Below are positions 1-5,675 of a stretch of 5,675 nucleotides of DNA, piece after piece. How positions within the stretch are numbered: position 1 is the stretch's first letter; each line of letters opens with the position of its first letter. This DNA comes from Gammaproteobacteria bacterium (GTDB taxonomy: Bacteria; Pseudomonadota; Gammaproteobacteria; Pseudomonadales; Azotimanducaceae), in NCBI GenBank assembly GCA_018667205.1, contig JABIVN010000119.1, positions 1 to 5,675 on the forward strand. The letters are read 5' to 3'. The notes beneath the pieces are model-generated. The model was given only the letters and a program-made list of their open reading frames with translations, did no database searches and had not been told where the DNA came from. The translations under genes and the position numbers were made by a program.

Positions 1-830
1 ATCGTTTCGCACTTCTCAAGGTAGGTGATTTCCCAGGCGATGGCAGGACCGACAAAAATTTTATCTTTCTTTGCCGCCAACAGTTCAATGGCTTCATCGT
101 CCAGATAGTTGGCATGACCAACGAAATCGACACCAGCTCTAACCGCTTGTTTGACGGCGGCGGCGGAACGAGCGTGGCACGCAACGCGCATTTTTCGTCG
201 GTGCGCTTCATCAACGATTGCATTCACTTCTTCGTCGGTGAATGACAGTTCGCCCGGTGGGTTTTGGCTATTGATAGCTTCGCCATCGATAAATATTTTG
301 ACGATGTCGACCCCTAGTTTCCGCTGTTGCCTTACTGCCTGCCGGAGCGCCCAAGGGCCATCTGCGATCTGACTAAGCCCGCCGCCGGAATCGACATTAC
401 TGGCGGTGGCACCAAGGTCGCGTCCAGCGGCAAGCAGCCTTGGACCTACAATTTTGCCAGCATTAATCGCCCCGCGAAGGGCAACATCGATGCTGTAAGT
501 CGACCCGAAACTCACCGCCGAGGTAAAACCTGACGCCAGCATAAGTCGGGCGTTTCTTACGGCAGTGACGGTTGCAGCTTCGACAGACGTGTCACCAATC
601 CCAAATGGACTAACGTCAGAGAATGATAGATGAGCATGAGTCTCCGTCATGCCGGGCATGATAAACCGCCCATTAACATCATGGTGAATTGCGTCCGCGG
701 GCGTGTCGGGTAACTTATCGCCCGGACCAGCGTACCTAATGCGGTTGCCTTCCACCCAGACTGAACCCTGGGAGATCGCGTTGTGGTCTGTTGCTGTGAA
801 CAAGGTTGCGTTGGTAAATATCTGGTTCAT
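1..830 (-). CDS. Imidazolonepropionase-like amidohydrolase, C-terminus cut by left window edge
   Basis: The minus strand reads open from ATG at 830 to the window edge, giving 276 residues without a stop. Visible hallmarks of the metal-dependent amidohydrolase superfamily (COG1228-like branch) occur in the right order. A small beta domain covers residues 1-58. PGMTETHAH carries the metal ligands His65 and His67. VKIFIDG holds Lys178, the expected carboxylated bridging lysine. VACHARS holds His219 and VGHANYLD holds His239. The segment GAINAGKIVGPRLLAAGRD is typical of this branch. The last catalytic Asp would lie in the missing part; relatives are about 400 residues, so roughly one third is absent. 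No signal peptide is seen, so it is probably cytoplasmic. The family hydrolyses cyclic amides, dipeptides, carbamates or lactone-like bonds, and the substrate cannot be read here. AGGA at 838-841, seven bases before ATG, supports the start. It lies 97 bases after the ABM gene on the same strand, probably in one operon. The usual Asp before HxH is Glu (ETHAH). Confidence 0.9.
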   Translation of the reverse strand, partial: MNQIFTNATLFTATDHNAISQGSVWVEGNRIRYAGPGDKLPDTPADAIHHDVNGRFIMPGMTETHAHLSFSDVSPFGIGDTSVEAATVTAVRNARLMLASGFTSAVSFGSTYSIDVALRGAINAGKIVGPRLLAAGRDLGATASNVDSGGGLSQIADGPWALRQAVRQQRKLGVDIVKIFIDGEAINSQNPPGELSFTDEEVNAIVDEAHRRKMRVACHARSAAAVKQAVRAGVDFVGHANYLDDEAIELLAAKKDKIFVGPAIAWEITYLEKCET

Positions 831-881
831 GTCGTTATCCTGGGTTAGTCGCCATATTTTTTCGCGCTCTTAATCCTCAAG

Positions 882-923
882 CCCTGGTTTTGAAGCCCCG
901 GTTTTGAAGCCCTGATTTTGAAG
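882..923. repeat. Three tandem 14-bp direct repeats between two genes
   Basis: Three adjoining 14-bp units can be read on the plus strand: ccctggttttgaag (882-895), ccccggttttgaag (896-909) and ccctgattttgaag (910-923). Each pair differs at one or two positions only. A weaker fourth copy with a two-base insertion may follow (ttgaa at 934-938), inside the end of the ABM gene. The array fills much of the 97-base gap between the ABM stop and the amidohydrolase start, in the likely operon leader between the two cistrons. The unit length is not a multiple of three and the array lies outside both reading frames, so it is not a coding repeat. It could be a slippage product or a protein-binding or mRNA-processing element. 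No function is shown. Confidence 0.85.
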
Positions 924-927
924 AGCG

Positions 928-1275
928 CTAGTCTTGAAAGAATGATTCTTTGCGTTCACCGTTTGGACCGTAGACAGGTTCGCCTTTTTCGACCAGGTAA
1001 GCCTGGTTGACACTTTCGACGACGCCGGCCTGACCAAGAACTTCGACCATCTTGGCATAGTTGGGGTGCTTGAAATGTGCCGCCAGGGACTCGCTGTCTT
1101 CCCATAATTCGTAAACCTGGATTCGGGTTGGAATAGAGGGGTCTGCAGCAAAGCAATAGTCATAACATCCTGCTTCTTCTTCTCGTGTGGCCAGTTGCAC
1201 ATCCCGGGTAATTTCTACGGCCTGGTCTCTTGCTTCCTGTGTTTCAAATTTTAGTGCGGCTACAACAACAATCAT
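928..1275 (-). CDS. ABM-domain (antibiotic biosynthesis monooxygenase-like) small protein
   Basis: This 115-residue protein fits the dimeric alpha-beta barrel ABM family (Pfam PF03992 type). It opens with the strand MIVVVAALKF and continues with a helix (residues 13-31). The family-type block EAGCYDYCFA (35-43) follows, then the strand RIQVYELWED (51-60) and the helix SLAAHFKHPNYAKM (63-76). These match the usual pattern of a Gly-Cys turn, a V.E.W strand and a His-rich helix. The ABM core is about 95 residues; here a polar tail of about 20 residues (EKGEPVYGPNGERKESFFQD) is added. Members include cofactor-free quinone-forming monooxygenases, quinol monooxygenase (YgiN), heme-degrading enzymes and many of unknown role, so the reaction is not predictable. 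I chose ATG at 1275 over the in-frame GTG at 1290 because AGAGGA sits six bases before the ATG. It is first in a likely two-gene unit with the amidohydrolase and divergent from the esterase. No export signal is present. Confidence 0.88.
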   Translation of the reverse strand: MIVVVAALKFETQEARDQAVEITRDVQLATREEEAGCYDYCFAADPSIPTRIQVYELWEDSESLAAHFKHPNYAKMVEVLGQAGVVESVNQAYLVEKGEPVYGPNGERKESFFQD

Positions 1276-1281
1276 GGTGAT

Positions 1282-1287
1282 TCCTCT
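1282..1287 (-). promoter_or_regulatory. Ribosome binding site that fixes the ABM gene start
   Basis: The minus strand reads AGAGGA here, followed by six bases and ATG at 1275. This is a strong Shine-Dalgarno match at good spacing. It lies inside the alternative GTG-initiated reading (GTG at 1290), so that longer start is unlikely. Confidence 0.75.
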
Positions 1288-1372
1288 CACTGTAAAAAGT
1301 GTGATTAAAAAAGGGGTAATGCGTACCTGATCCTAAACTAATTGCGCTGTTGAAGTAAAAACTGTGCTGACG

Positions 1373-1399
1373 CACGTATTACTGTCAATTCGCTACGTG
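1373..1399. promoter_or_regulatory. Inverted repeat CACGTA-N15-TACGTG, candidate operator
   Basis: CACGTA at 1373-1378 and TACGTG at 1394-1399 are exact reverse complements separated by 15 bases, so the half-site centres are 21 bp apart, about two helical turns. This geometry suits a dimeric regulator. The spacer contains the reverse complement of TTGACA (1383-1388), the best -35 hexamer for the leftward operon, so a bound protein could control that promoter and perhaps the rightward one. No regulator gene is in the window. A 6-bp palindrome of this kind can arise by chance, so confidence is low. Confidence 0.3.
1383..1388 (-). promoter_or_regulatory. Consensus -35 hexamer for leftward operon (weak -10)
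   Basis: The minus strand reads TTGACA, a perfect sigma-70 -35 element, 108 bases upstream of the ABM start codon. At 16-18 bases spacing the partner sequence (CACAGTTT region) matches TATAAT poorly, so the promoter would be weak or activator-dependent. The real promoter may instead lie closer to the gene, for example around TAGGAT on the minus strand near 1328-1333. Confidence 0.22.
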
Positions 1400-1404
1400 A
1401 TTAG

Positions 1405-1413
1405 TGGTATAAG
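1405..1413 (+). promoter_or_regulatory. Candidate extended -10 promoter for the esterase gene
   Basis: The sequence TGGTATAAG contains the extended -10 TG motif, one spacer base, and TATAAG, which matches five of six bases of TATAAT. No strong -35 lies 17 bases upstream, which is usual for extended -10 promoters. Transcription would begin near 1420, leaving a leader of about 30 AT-rich bases before the esterase ATG at 1451. Confidence 0.38.
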
Positions 1414-1450
1414 TTTTAATTAAATCAAATCATATGGTTATGAGCTAGGC

Positions 1451-3274
1451 ATGCTGAAATTTATTGGATTACTGCTACTTTTTTTTGTCCTCGTCAGTGC
1501 TGTTTCGATCGTTGGGGTCTACCGCTACCTGAGTCCGGTGCAAGAAGCGGTAAAAATAGCATCCCCATCCTCGGTGAGAGCGCTGTCGACGGGGGAAATT
1601 ATTGGCTTGCAGGGAAAGCACGGTGCACATACCTGGCTGGGAATCCCGTATGCCCAGCCCCCGGTGGGTGACCTCAGGTGGAAGGCGCCGTTAAAGGCCT
1701 TACCATGGGAGGGCCGTCAGGAAATGCTGGGTTATGGTGAGCAGTGCCCGCAGCTGAGGGTAGTCGCGGGCATAGACGACGATAGGACTTATGTTGGCGA
1801 TGAAGATTGTCTTCGACTGAATGTCTGGGCGCCGACCTACCACAAAGATGAAGTCCCGACAGCCGATAAGGCATTGCCTGTCATGTTTTGGATTCACGGT
1901 GGAGGTAATACCGTTGGAAGTGGCGGTAGTGATTTAGTCCAGATTTATGACGGCGCGATGATGGCCACGGAGCAAAAGGTCATCGTCGTCAGTGTGAACT
2001 ATCGGCTTGGTCCGATGGGATGGTTTTTCCATGAAGCCCTTAGGGAAACATCAGATACGGCTGCGGATGCCTCTGGGAACTACGGGACGCTGGACCTGAT
2101 ATCGGCGCTTGGTTGGGTTCAAGAGAACATTGCAGCGTTTGGCGGAAATCCATCAAATGTCACTATTTATGGTGAATCTGCTGGTGGTTTTAACGTGCTC
2201 AGTCTGATGGCGTCACCGCTAGCGAGAGGCTTGTTCCACAAAGCGATTGTACAAAGTGGTGGCCTAAACATTTTTACCCGAAAGCAATCACAGGTACCCT
2301 GGAAAAATCAGGGTGGTAATCCTGTGATGACCTCGCAGGAAATGACGGCGAACTGGCTTGTCCGGTCAGGGCGAGCGCCGGGGAAAACCTCTGCGATGCT
2401 CATGCAGAGTGACCTGGATTCCCAAGCGCTCTCCAACTGGTTGAGGAGTCTGCCACTGCAGGACATTTTTGATATCTTCGATGCCAGTTTTGCGGGGATG
2501 ATTGAGATGCCGCTGCTTATCGGTGATGGCTACGTTTTGCCAGAAATGACTGCCGTCGAAATATTTTCGGACCCAGCACTCTACGCCAATGTGCCGGTTA
2601 TTCTTGGCACTAATCGTGATGAAGTGGCACTTTTTCTTGCCTTTCTTCCACAGTATGTTGGTTCGGTTAATGGTTTTCCTGCGACCATCAAAAACCCAGC
2701 AGCCTATAGCAGAGATGTTAAGTACGGCAGCCAGTTCTGGCGAGTCCGGGGCGTTGACGAAATTGCTCAGGCGATCAGTCAGGACCAACCCGAGTCTGTG
2801 TTTTCCTATCGGTTCGATGCAGATGACTGGAGAAACCTGGGTTTTATAGATTTTCAGGAATTGTTTGGCGCTGCTCATGCGGTCGAACTCTTTTTTGTCT
2901 TTGGGTATTTTCCAGACCCGATGAAGATTCTTTTTCCAGACTCAACGTTTGATGACGTGTCACAGCTATCGCATTCAATGATGTCTTATTGGGCACAATT
3001 TGCCCGCACAGGTAACCCTGGGGCTGGTGGTAATGATCAGGAAAGTCAGTGGTTACCGTGGATGACGGACGCGCCGGGGAATTTTCTGGTGCTTGATACA
3101 GACCTGGACGGAGGCATACACATGGAACGAGAGATGCTCACAAAAGACGGGGTACGGGCAGCGTTCTTGGCTGAAGACTTTGGTTCGCCGGACGAGAAAT
3201 GTCAGAGTTATCGAACCGTGTTGGCCAACGCTGGTTTTGACGAGGTTGAGTACGGGTCATTCGATTGCAAATAG
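1451..3274 (+). CDS. Type-B carboxylesterase (alpha/beta hydrolase), exported or membrane-anchored
   Basis: This 607-residue protein matches the carboxylesterase type-B/cholinesterase family (PF00135) along its length. The family mark GIPYAQPPVGDLRWKAP lies at residues 64-80. Cys99 and Cys120 (in EDCLRLNVW) fit the conserved first disulfide loop. HGGG at 149-152 forms the oxyanion hole, and GESAGG at 241-246 holds the nucleophile Ser243. GTNRDE gives Glu391, and GAAHAVELFFVFG gives His476. The triad is therefore complete and the enzyme should hydrolyse carboxylic esters, with unknown substrate. Residues 4-23 are a strongly hydrophobic stretch after a single Lys, with no lipobox Cys: either an uncleaved inner-membrane anchor or a signal peptide, so the domain should face the periplasm. 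The predicted disulfide agrees with this. A second Cys pair (584 and 606) sits at the very C-terminus. The start has only a weak AGG ribosome site. The next gene overlaps its end by 10 bases, implying one transcript. Length is slightly above the usual 500-550. Confidence 0.95.
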   Translation: MLKFIGLLLLFFVLVSAVSIVGVYRYLSPVQEAVKIASPSSVRALSTGEIIGLQGKHGAHTWLGIPYAQPPVGDLRWKAPLKALPWEGRQEMLGYGEQCPQLRVVAGIDDDRTYVGDEDCLRLNVWAPTYHKDEVPTADKALPVMFWIHGGGNTVGSGGSDLVQIYDGAMMATEQKVIVVSVNYRLGPMGWFFHEALRETSDTAADASGNYGTLDLISALGWVQENIAAFGGNPSNVTIYGESAGGFNVLSLMASPLARGLFHKAIVQSGGLNIFTRKQSQVPWKNQGGNPVMTSQEMTANWLVRSGRAPGKTSAMLMQSDLDSQALSNWLRSLPLQDIFDIFDASFAGMIEMPLLIGDGYVLPEMTAVEIFSDPALYANVPVILGTNRDEVALFLAFLPQYVGSVNGFPATIKNPAAYSRDVKYGSQFWRVRGVDEIAQAISQDQPESVFSYRFDADDWRNLGFIDFQELFGAAHAVELFFVFGYFPDPMKILFPDSTFDDVSQLSHSMMSYWAQFARTGNPGAGGNDQESQWLPWMTDAPGNFLVLDTDLDGGIHMEREMLTKDGVRAAFLAEDFGSPDEKCQSYRTVLANAGFDEVEYGSFDCK

Positions 3275-3945
3275 ACCAACAACTCGCGGGGAAAGGTTTC
3301 ACTTTGCAGGCGGCGCTTAATGTGTCTGCGGTAGAGACTCTATTGCCTGATATCGCTGGTGACTATGCCCAGCTATTGGTTTTTGGCCATGCGGGTTCTG
3401 GTTTTTGGCGTTCGCTGGACGAACCCCTGACAGGAAGCCACCCGTTGGATCGCAGGTCGATCAAAATGGCCGAAGGTTTTTTTCGCAGGATTGGTTGCGC
3501 GGATTATCTGGTGCTTTATCCCTTGACTGATCATCAGATTGATTTGCGCGCGTTAGGAAAACAACTGGGCTGGCATTCTGATTCGCCGCTAGGCATCGGG
3601 ATTAATGCGATTCACGGAACCTGGTTTGCCTATAGGCTCGTCGTGTTGGCGAATACCGCTTATGGAACTAATCGTGAAGCTCAGGCTGATAATTTTTCTG
3701 AGGCGCCCTGCGGCAGCTGTCTCGACAGGCCCTGTGTCAAAGCCTGCCCGGTTGGTGCGCCCGGTGTTACCTTTGATCTTCAGGCCTGTATGGAAGAGCG
3801 GGTGAGGAAGGGGACAGCGTGCGCGCAGCAGTGCTTAGCGCGAAATGCATGCCCGGTAGGCACGGAATATCAATACGGGCAGGATCAGATGCGATACCAC
3901 TACGAGCAGTCGCTGCAGCTGATTACATCGAAAAAACTGGCATAG
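3265..3945 (+). CDS. Uncharacterised ferredoxin-like protein with two 4Fe-4S-type cysteine sets
   Basis: The 226-residue product has an N-terminal domain (about 1-140) I cannot name, including GHAGSGFW (41-48) and SHPLDRRS (58-65). A cysteine-rich C-terminal domain follows. Cys149, 152, 157 and 161 form a CX2CX4CX3CP set (CGSCLDRPCVKACP). Cys175, 186, 190 and 196 form a second set ending CLARNACPVG. Eight cysteines in this layout suggest two 4Fe-4S clusters, as in ferredoxin-like domains such as those of epoxyqueuosine reductase-type proteins, but it lacks that enzyme's full length. I infer a cytoplasmic electron-transfer or redox role; the partner is unknown. No signal peptide or membrane segment is seen. 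The start is uncertain. TTG at 3265 keeps LAGKGFTL, which looks like part of the domain, and overlaps the esterase stop by 10 bases. TTG at 3304, preceded by GGGGAAAGG, and GTG at 3322 are alternatives; no in-frame ATG precedes the domain. Translation is probably coupled to the esterase. Confidence 0.82.
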   Translation: MQIDQQLAGKGFTLQAALNVSAVETLLPDIAGDYAQLLVFGHAGSGFWRSLDEPLTGSHPLDRRSIKMAEGFFRRIGCADYLVLYPLTDHQIDLRALGKQLGWHSDSPLGIGINAIHGTWFAYRLVVLANTAYGTNREAQADNFSEAPCGSCLDRPCVKACPVGAPGVTFDLQACMEERVRKGTACAQQCLARNACPVGTEYQYGQDQMRYHYEQSLQLITSKKLA

Positions 3946-4134
3946 GCAGGTTATGTCGCGGTTAGAATCGTCCTTGAATTTTGGGTTCTAGCGCGGCAAA
4001 AGGGATAGCTTTCGCTCTGGCGAGTAGCGGTTCATTGCACTTCATTTCATTAATTGTCGGTGGCAGCTAGGTGCAGCAGTCAATGGAAGAAGGGCTACAT
4101 GGACGAATGATTGAGTGAGCGAATGGCGCCGCCA

Positions 4135-4154
4135 GCAGTTCGCTGCCTTTTTTT
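4135..4154 (+). terminator. Short UUCG-loop hairpin with seven-T tract
   Basis: GCAG (4135-4138), TTCG loop (4139-4142) and CTGC (4143-4146) form a 4-bp stem closed by the stable UUCG tetraloop, followed by C and seven T's (4148-4154). This has the form of an intrinsic terminator for the esterase and Fe-S gene transcript, about 190 bases past its last stop codon. The stem is short, so efficiency is doubtful. The rest of the convergent gap (3946-4134) shows no gene, RNA or repeat that I can support. Confidence 0.42.
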
Positions 4155-4155
4155 A

Positions 4156-4174
4156 TCCCGGCACGTTACCGGGA
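4156..4174. other. GC-rich hairpin in the convergent gap
   Basis: TCCCGG (4156-4161) and CCGGGA (4169-4174) are perfect inverted arms around a 7-base loop. The T tract lies immediately before it on the plus strand, so on the minus strand it is followed by A's. It is therefore not a classic terminator for the ybiT-like gene, but it could stabilise the 3' end of either transcript. GCCT (4145-4148) and AGGC (4174-4177) could extend pairing around it. Confidence 0.4.
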
Positions 4175-4205
4175 GGCTCAAACACTGACTGCAAGCCCAA
4201 AAGCT

Positions 4206-5675
4206 TTAGGCTGCCTTATTTTTCAGCTCATTGTTTTGCAGATATTCGTCGTAGGTACCTTGAAAATCCGTGACCTCCCGGTCCTTAATCTCCATGACAC
4301 GCGTGGCTATCGTAGAAACAAATTCCCGGTCGTGACTGACAAAAATCAAGGTGCCGTCGTATTGCATTAACGCTTGATTGAGCGCGTCAATCGCTTCCAT
4401 ATCCATATGGTTAGTAGGCTCGTCCATGATTAAAACATTGGCATCGGATAACATAAGCTTGCCGAACATCAGTCGGTTCTTTTCACCACCGGAGCAAACC
4501 CTTGCTTTTTTGTTCGCATCGTCGGCGGTGAACAATAAACGCCCGAGCATGCCTCGAATCATCAGGTCGTCGTGGCGGGGTTGACGCCACTGCGCCATCC
4601 AGTCAAACAAGGTTAGATCTGAATCAAAATCCTCGGTGCTGTCTTGCGGGCAATAGGCAACGGAAGCATTTTCTGACCACTGCACGGTGCCGGCGTTTGC
4701 CGTGATCTCATTCATTAAACACCTAAGATAAGTCGTCTTGCCCACACCATTTTCGCCGATGACTGCCAACCTTGCGCCTGCTTCTAAAATCATATTGCCT
4801 TTAGAAAACAGCAAACCATCATCGAATCCGTGTGCTAAATCTTCCAGTACAAGTGCCTGACGGTGCAGTTGCTTGTCTTGCTTGAAACTAATAGAGGGGG
4901 TCATACGACTCGACGGTTTAACTTCGTCGAGTTCAATTTTTTCTAGTTTCTTCGCTCGGGAACTTGCTTGCTTTGCCTTGGAAGCGTTCGCAGAGAAACG
5001 CGCCACGAATCCTTGGAGCTCTTGAATTTCAGCACTCTTCTTAGAGTTTTCGGTTAGCAGCTGCTTGCGAATCAGGGATGACGCTTCAATAAAGCTTTCA
5101 TAGTTACCGGGGTAAATGCGCAGTTCACCGTAGTCAATATCGGCCATATGCGTGCAAACTGAGTTTAGGAAGTGACGATCATGAGAAATGATAATCATGG
5201 TGCATTTACGTTCGTTTAGTACTGTCGCCAGCCAACCAATACTGTGAATGTCTAGATTGTTGGTAGGTTCGTCGAGCAGCAGGATGTCCGGATTAGAAAA
5301 CAAAGCCTGTGCTAGCAGGACACGTAGTTTCCAACCCGGTGCCACTTCGCTCATCAGATCATAATGCAAGCTTTCGTGAATGCCGGCCTGAATTAAAAGC
5401 TCACCCGCCCGGCTTTCTGCCGTGTATCCATCAAGTTCCGCGAATTCGACCTCAAGGTCTGCGACTTTCATGCCGTCGGCTTCGCTCATTGCGGGCAAAC
5501 CGTAGATGCGATCTCTTTCTTTTTTGATGGTCCAAAGTTTTGCGTCACCCATAATGACAGCATCCACGACGCTGTACTCCTCAAAGGCGAACTGGTCCTG
5601 ACTTAACGTACCCACCTTGTTACCGGGAGTAATCGAAACATTGCCGGAGCTGGGGGTAAGTTCCCCGCTCAGAAT
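4206..5675 (-). CDS. ybiT: ABC-F ATPase YbiT, N-terminus beyond right window edge
   Basis: The minus-strand frame is open from the window edge (first visible residues [20 protein letters not shown]) to TAA at 4206, giving 489 residues. About 45 are missing, including the first Walker A. E. coli YbiT is about 530 residues, and the visible text follows it closely, for example [27 protein letters not shown] and YGELR.YPGNY. In visible numbering, the first nucleotide-binding domain has its signature in SEVAPGWK, Walker [10 protein letters not shown] (132-140) and SHDRHF. The charged coiled-coil linker typical of ABC-F proteins spans about 197-262. The second domain has Walker [10 protein letters not shown] (307-315), signature CSGGEK (394-399), Walker [10 protein letters not shown] (415-423) and SHDREF. 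There are no membrane segments, as expected: ABC-F proteins bind the ribosomal E site and modulate translation through the linker. An in-frame GTG at 5615 is internal, not the start. The gene is convergent with the Fe-S gene and probably independent of it. The second signature has Cys in place of the usual Leu. Confidence 0.95.
   Translation of the reverse strand: MLSGELTPSSGNVSITPGNKVGTLSQDQFAFEEYSVVDAVIMGDAKLWTIKKERDRIYGLPAMSEADGMKVADLEVEFAELDGYTAESRAGELLIQAGIHESLHYDLMSEVAPGWKLRVLLAQALFSNPDILLLDEPTNNLDIHSIGWLATVLNERKCTMIIISHDRHFLNSVCTHMADIDYGELRIYPGNYESFIEASSLIRKQLLTENSKKSAEIQELQGFVARFSANASKAKQASSRAKKLEKIELDEVKPSSRMTPSISFKQDKQLHRQALVLEDLAHGFDDGLLFSKGNMILEAGARLAVIGENGVGKTTYLRCLMNEITANAGTVQWSENASVAYCPQDSTEDFDSDLTLFDWMAQWRQPRHDDLMIRGMLGRLLFTADDANKKARVCSGGEKNRLMFGKLMLSDANVLIMDEPTNHMDMEAIDALNQALMQYDGTLIFVSHDREFVSTIATRVMEIKDREVTDFQGTYDEYLQNNELKNKAA

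Noticed and set aside
151..533. Two plus-strand open frames of about 70 codons
   Set aside because: They are antisense to the amidohydrolase, whose minus-strand frame is open from 830 to 1 with catalytic motifs in order.
882..938. CRISPR-like array
   Set aside because: Units of 14 bp are directly adjacent with no spacers, which is too short and without the spacing of a CRISPR.
870..1202. 110-codon minus-strand frame overlapping the ABM gene and running through the 14-bp repeats, with a repetitive FKT/GFKT tail
   Set aside because: The ABM frame carries the family pattern and a good ribosome site. The tail only reflects the DNA repeats, and there is no sign that a frameshift joins the two frames.
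2366..2878. 170-codon minus-strand open frame inside the esterase
   Set aside because: It lies wholly within the esterase, which has a complete set of family motifs in the plus frame. Its translation shows no recognisable domain.
4156..4174. Intrinsic terminator for the ybiT-like gene
   Set aside because: On the minus strand the stem is followed by a run of A, not T, so it does not fit an intrinsic terminator in that direction.
5613..5615. GTG as the start of the ABC-F gene
   Set aside because: The frame continues upstream to the window edge with family-typical sequence ([13 protein letters not shown]), so this GTG is an internal Val codon.

Overview
The window looks like ordinary chromosome from a Gammaproteobacterium. 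The clearest sign is the right-hand gene, which reads throughout like the ABC-F ATPase YbiT. Base composition looks close to balanced, and the genes share a similar codon style. I see no insertion sequence, phage gene, integrase, CRISPR array, tRNA or rRNA. An aquatic or marine, non-enteric host is a guess from the hydrolase content, not something the sequence proves.

Layout: (1) 1-830, minus strand: the N-terminal 276 residues of a metal-dependent amidohydrolase of the imidazolonepropionase-like type, cut by the left edge. (2) 831-927: a short gap holding three perfectly phased copies of a 14-bp direct repeat. (3) 928-1275, minus strand: a small antibiotic-biosynthesis-monooxygenase (ABM) fold protein, probably co-transcribed with the amidohydrolase. 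(4) 1276-1450: a divergent intergenic region with a candidate extended -10 promoter facing right, a consensus -35 hexamer facing left, and a 6-bp inverted repeat with a 21-bp centre-to-centre distance around that hexamer. (5) 1451-3274, plus strand: a complete type-B carboxylesterase with an N-terminal membrane or signal segment and an intact Ser-Glu-His triad. (6) 3265-3945, plus strand: a protein with eight cysteines in two iron-sulfur-type sets. It overlaps the esterase by 10 bases and probably starts at TTG. (7) 3946-4205: a convergent gap with a UUCG-loop hairpin followed by seven T's, then a second hairpin. (8) 4206-5675, minus strand: ybiT-like ABC-F gene, with its start beyond the right edge.

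The first four genes form a divergent pair of two-gene units: amidohydrolase plus ABM protein on one side, secreted or anchored esterase plus Fe-S protein on the other. A plausible but unproven reading is a small catabolic or detoxification locus. In this view the esterase cleaves an ester outside the cytoplasm, and the cytoplasmic amidohydrolase and ABM protein process a product. The ybiT gene is convergent and most likely an unrelated housekeeping neighbour. I found no clear evidence of a wholly new system. The items most worth checking are the uncharacterised Fe-S protein and its coupling to the esterase, the 14-bp repeats, and the possible operator between the divergent genes.
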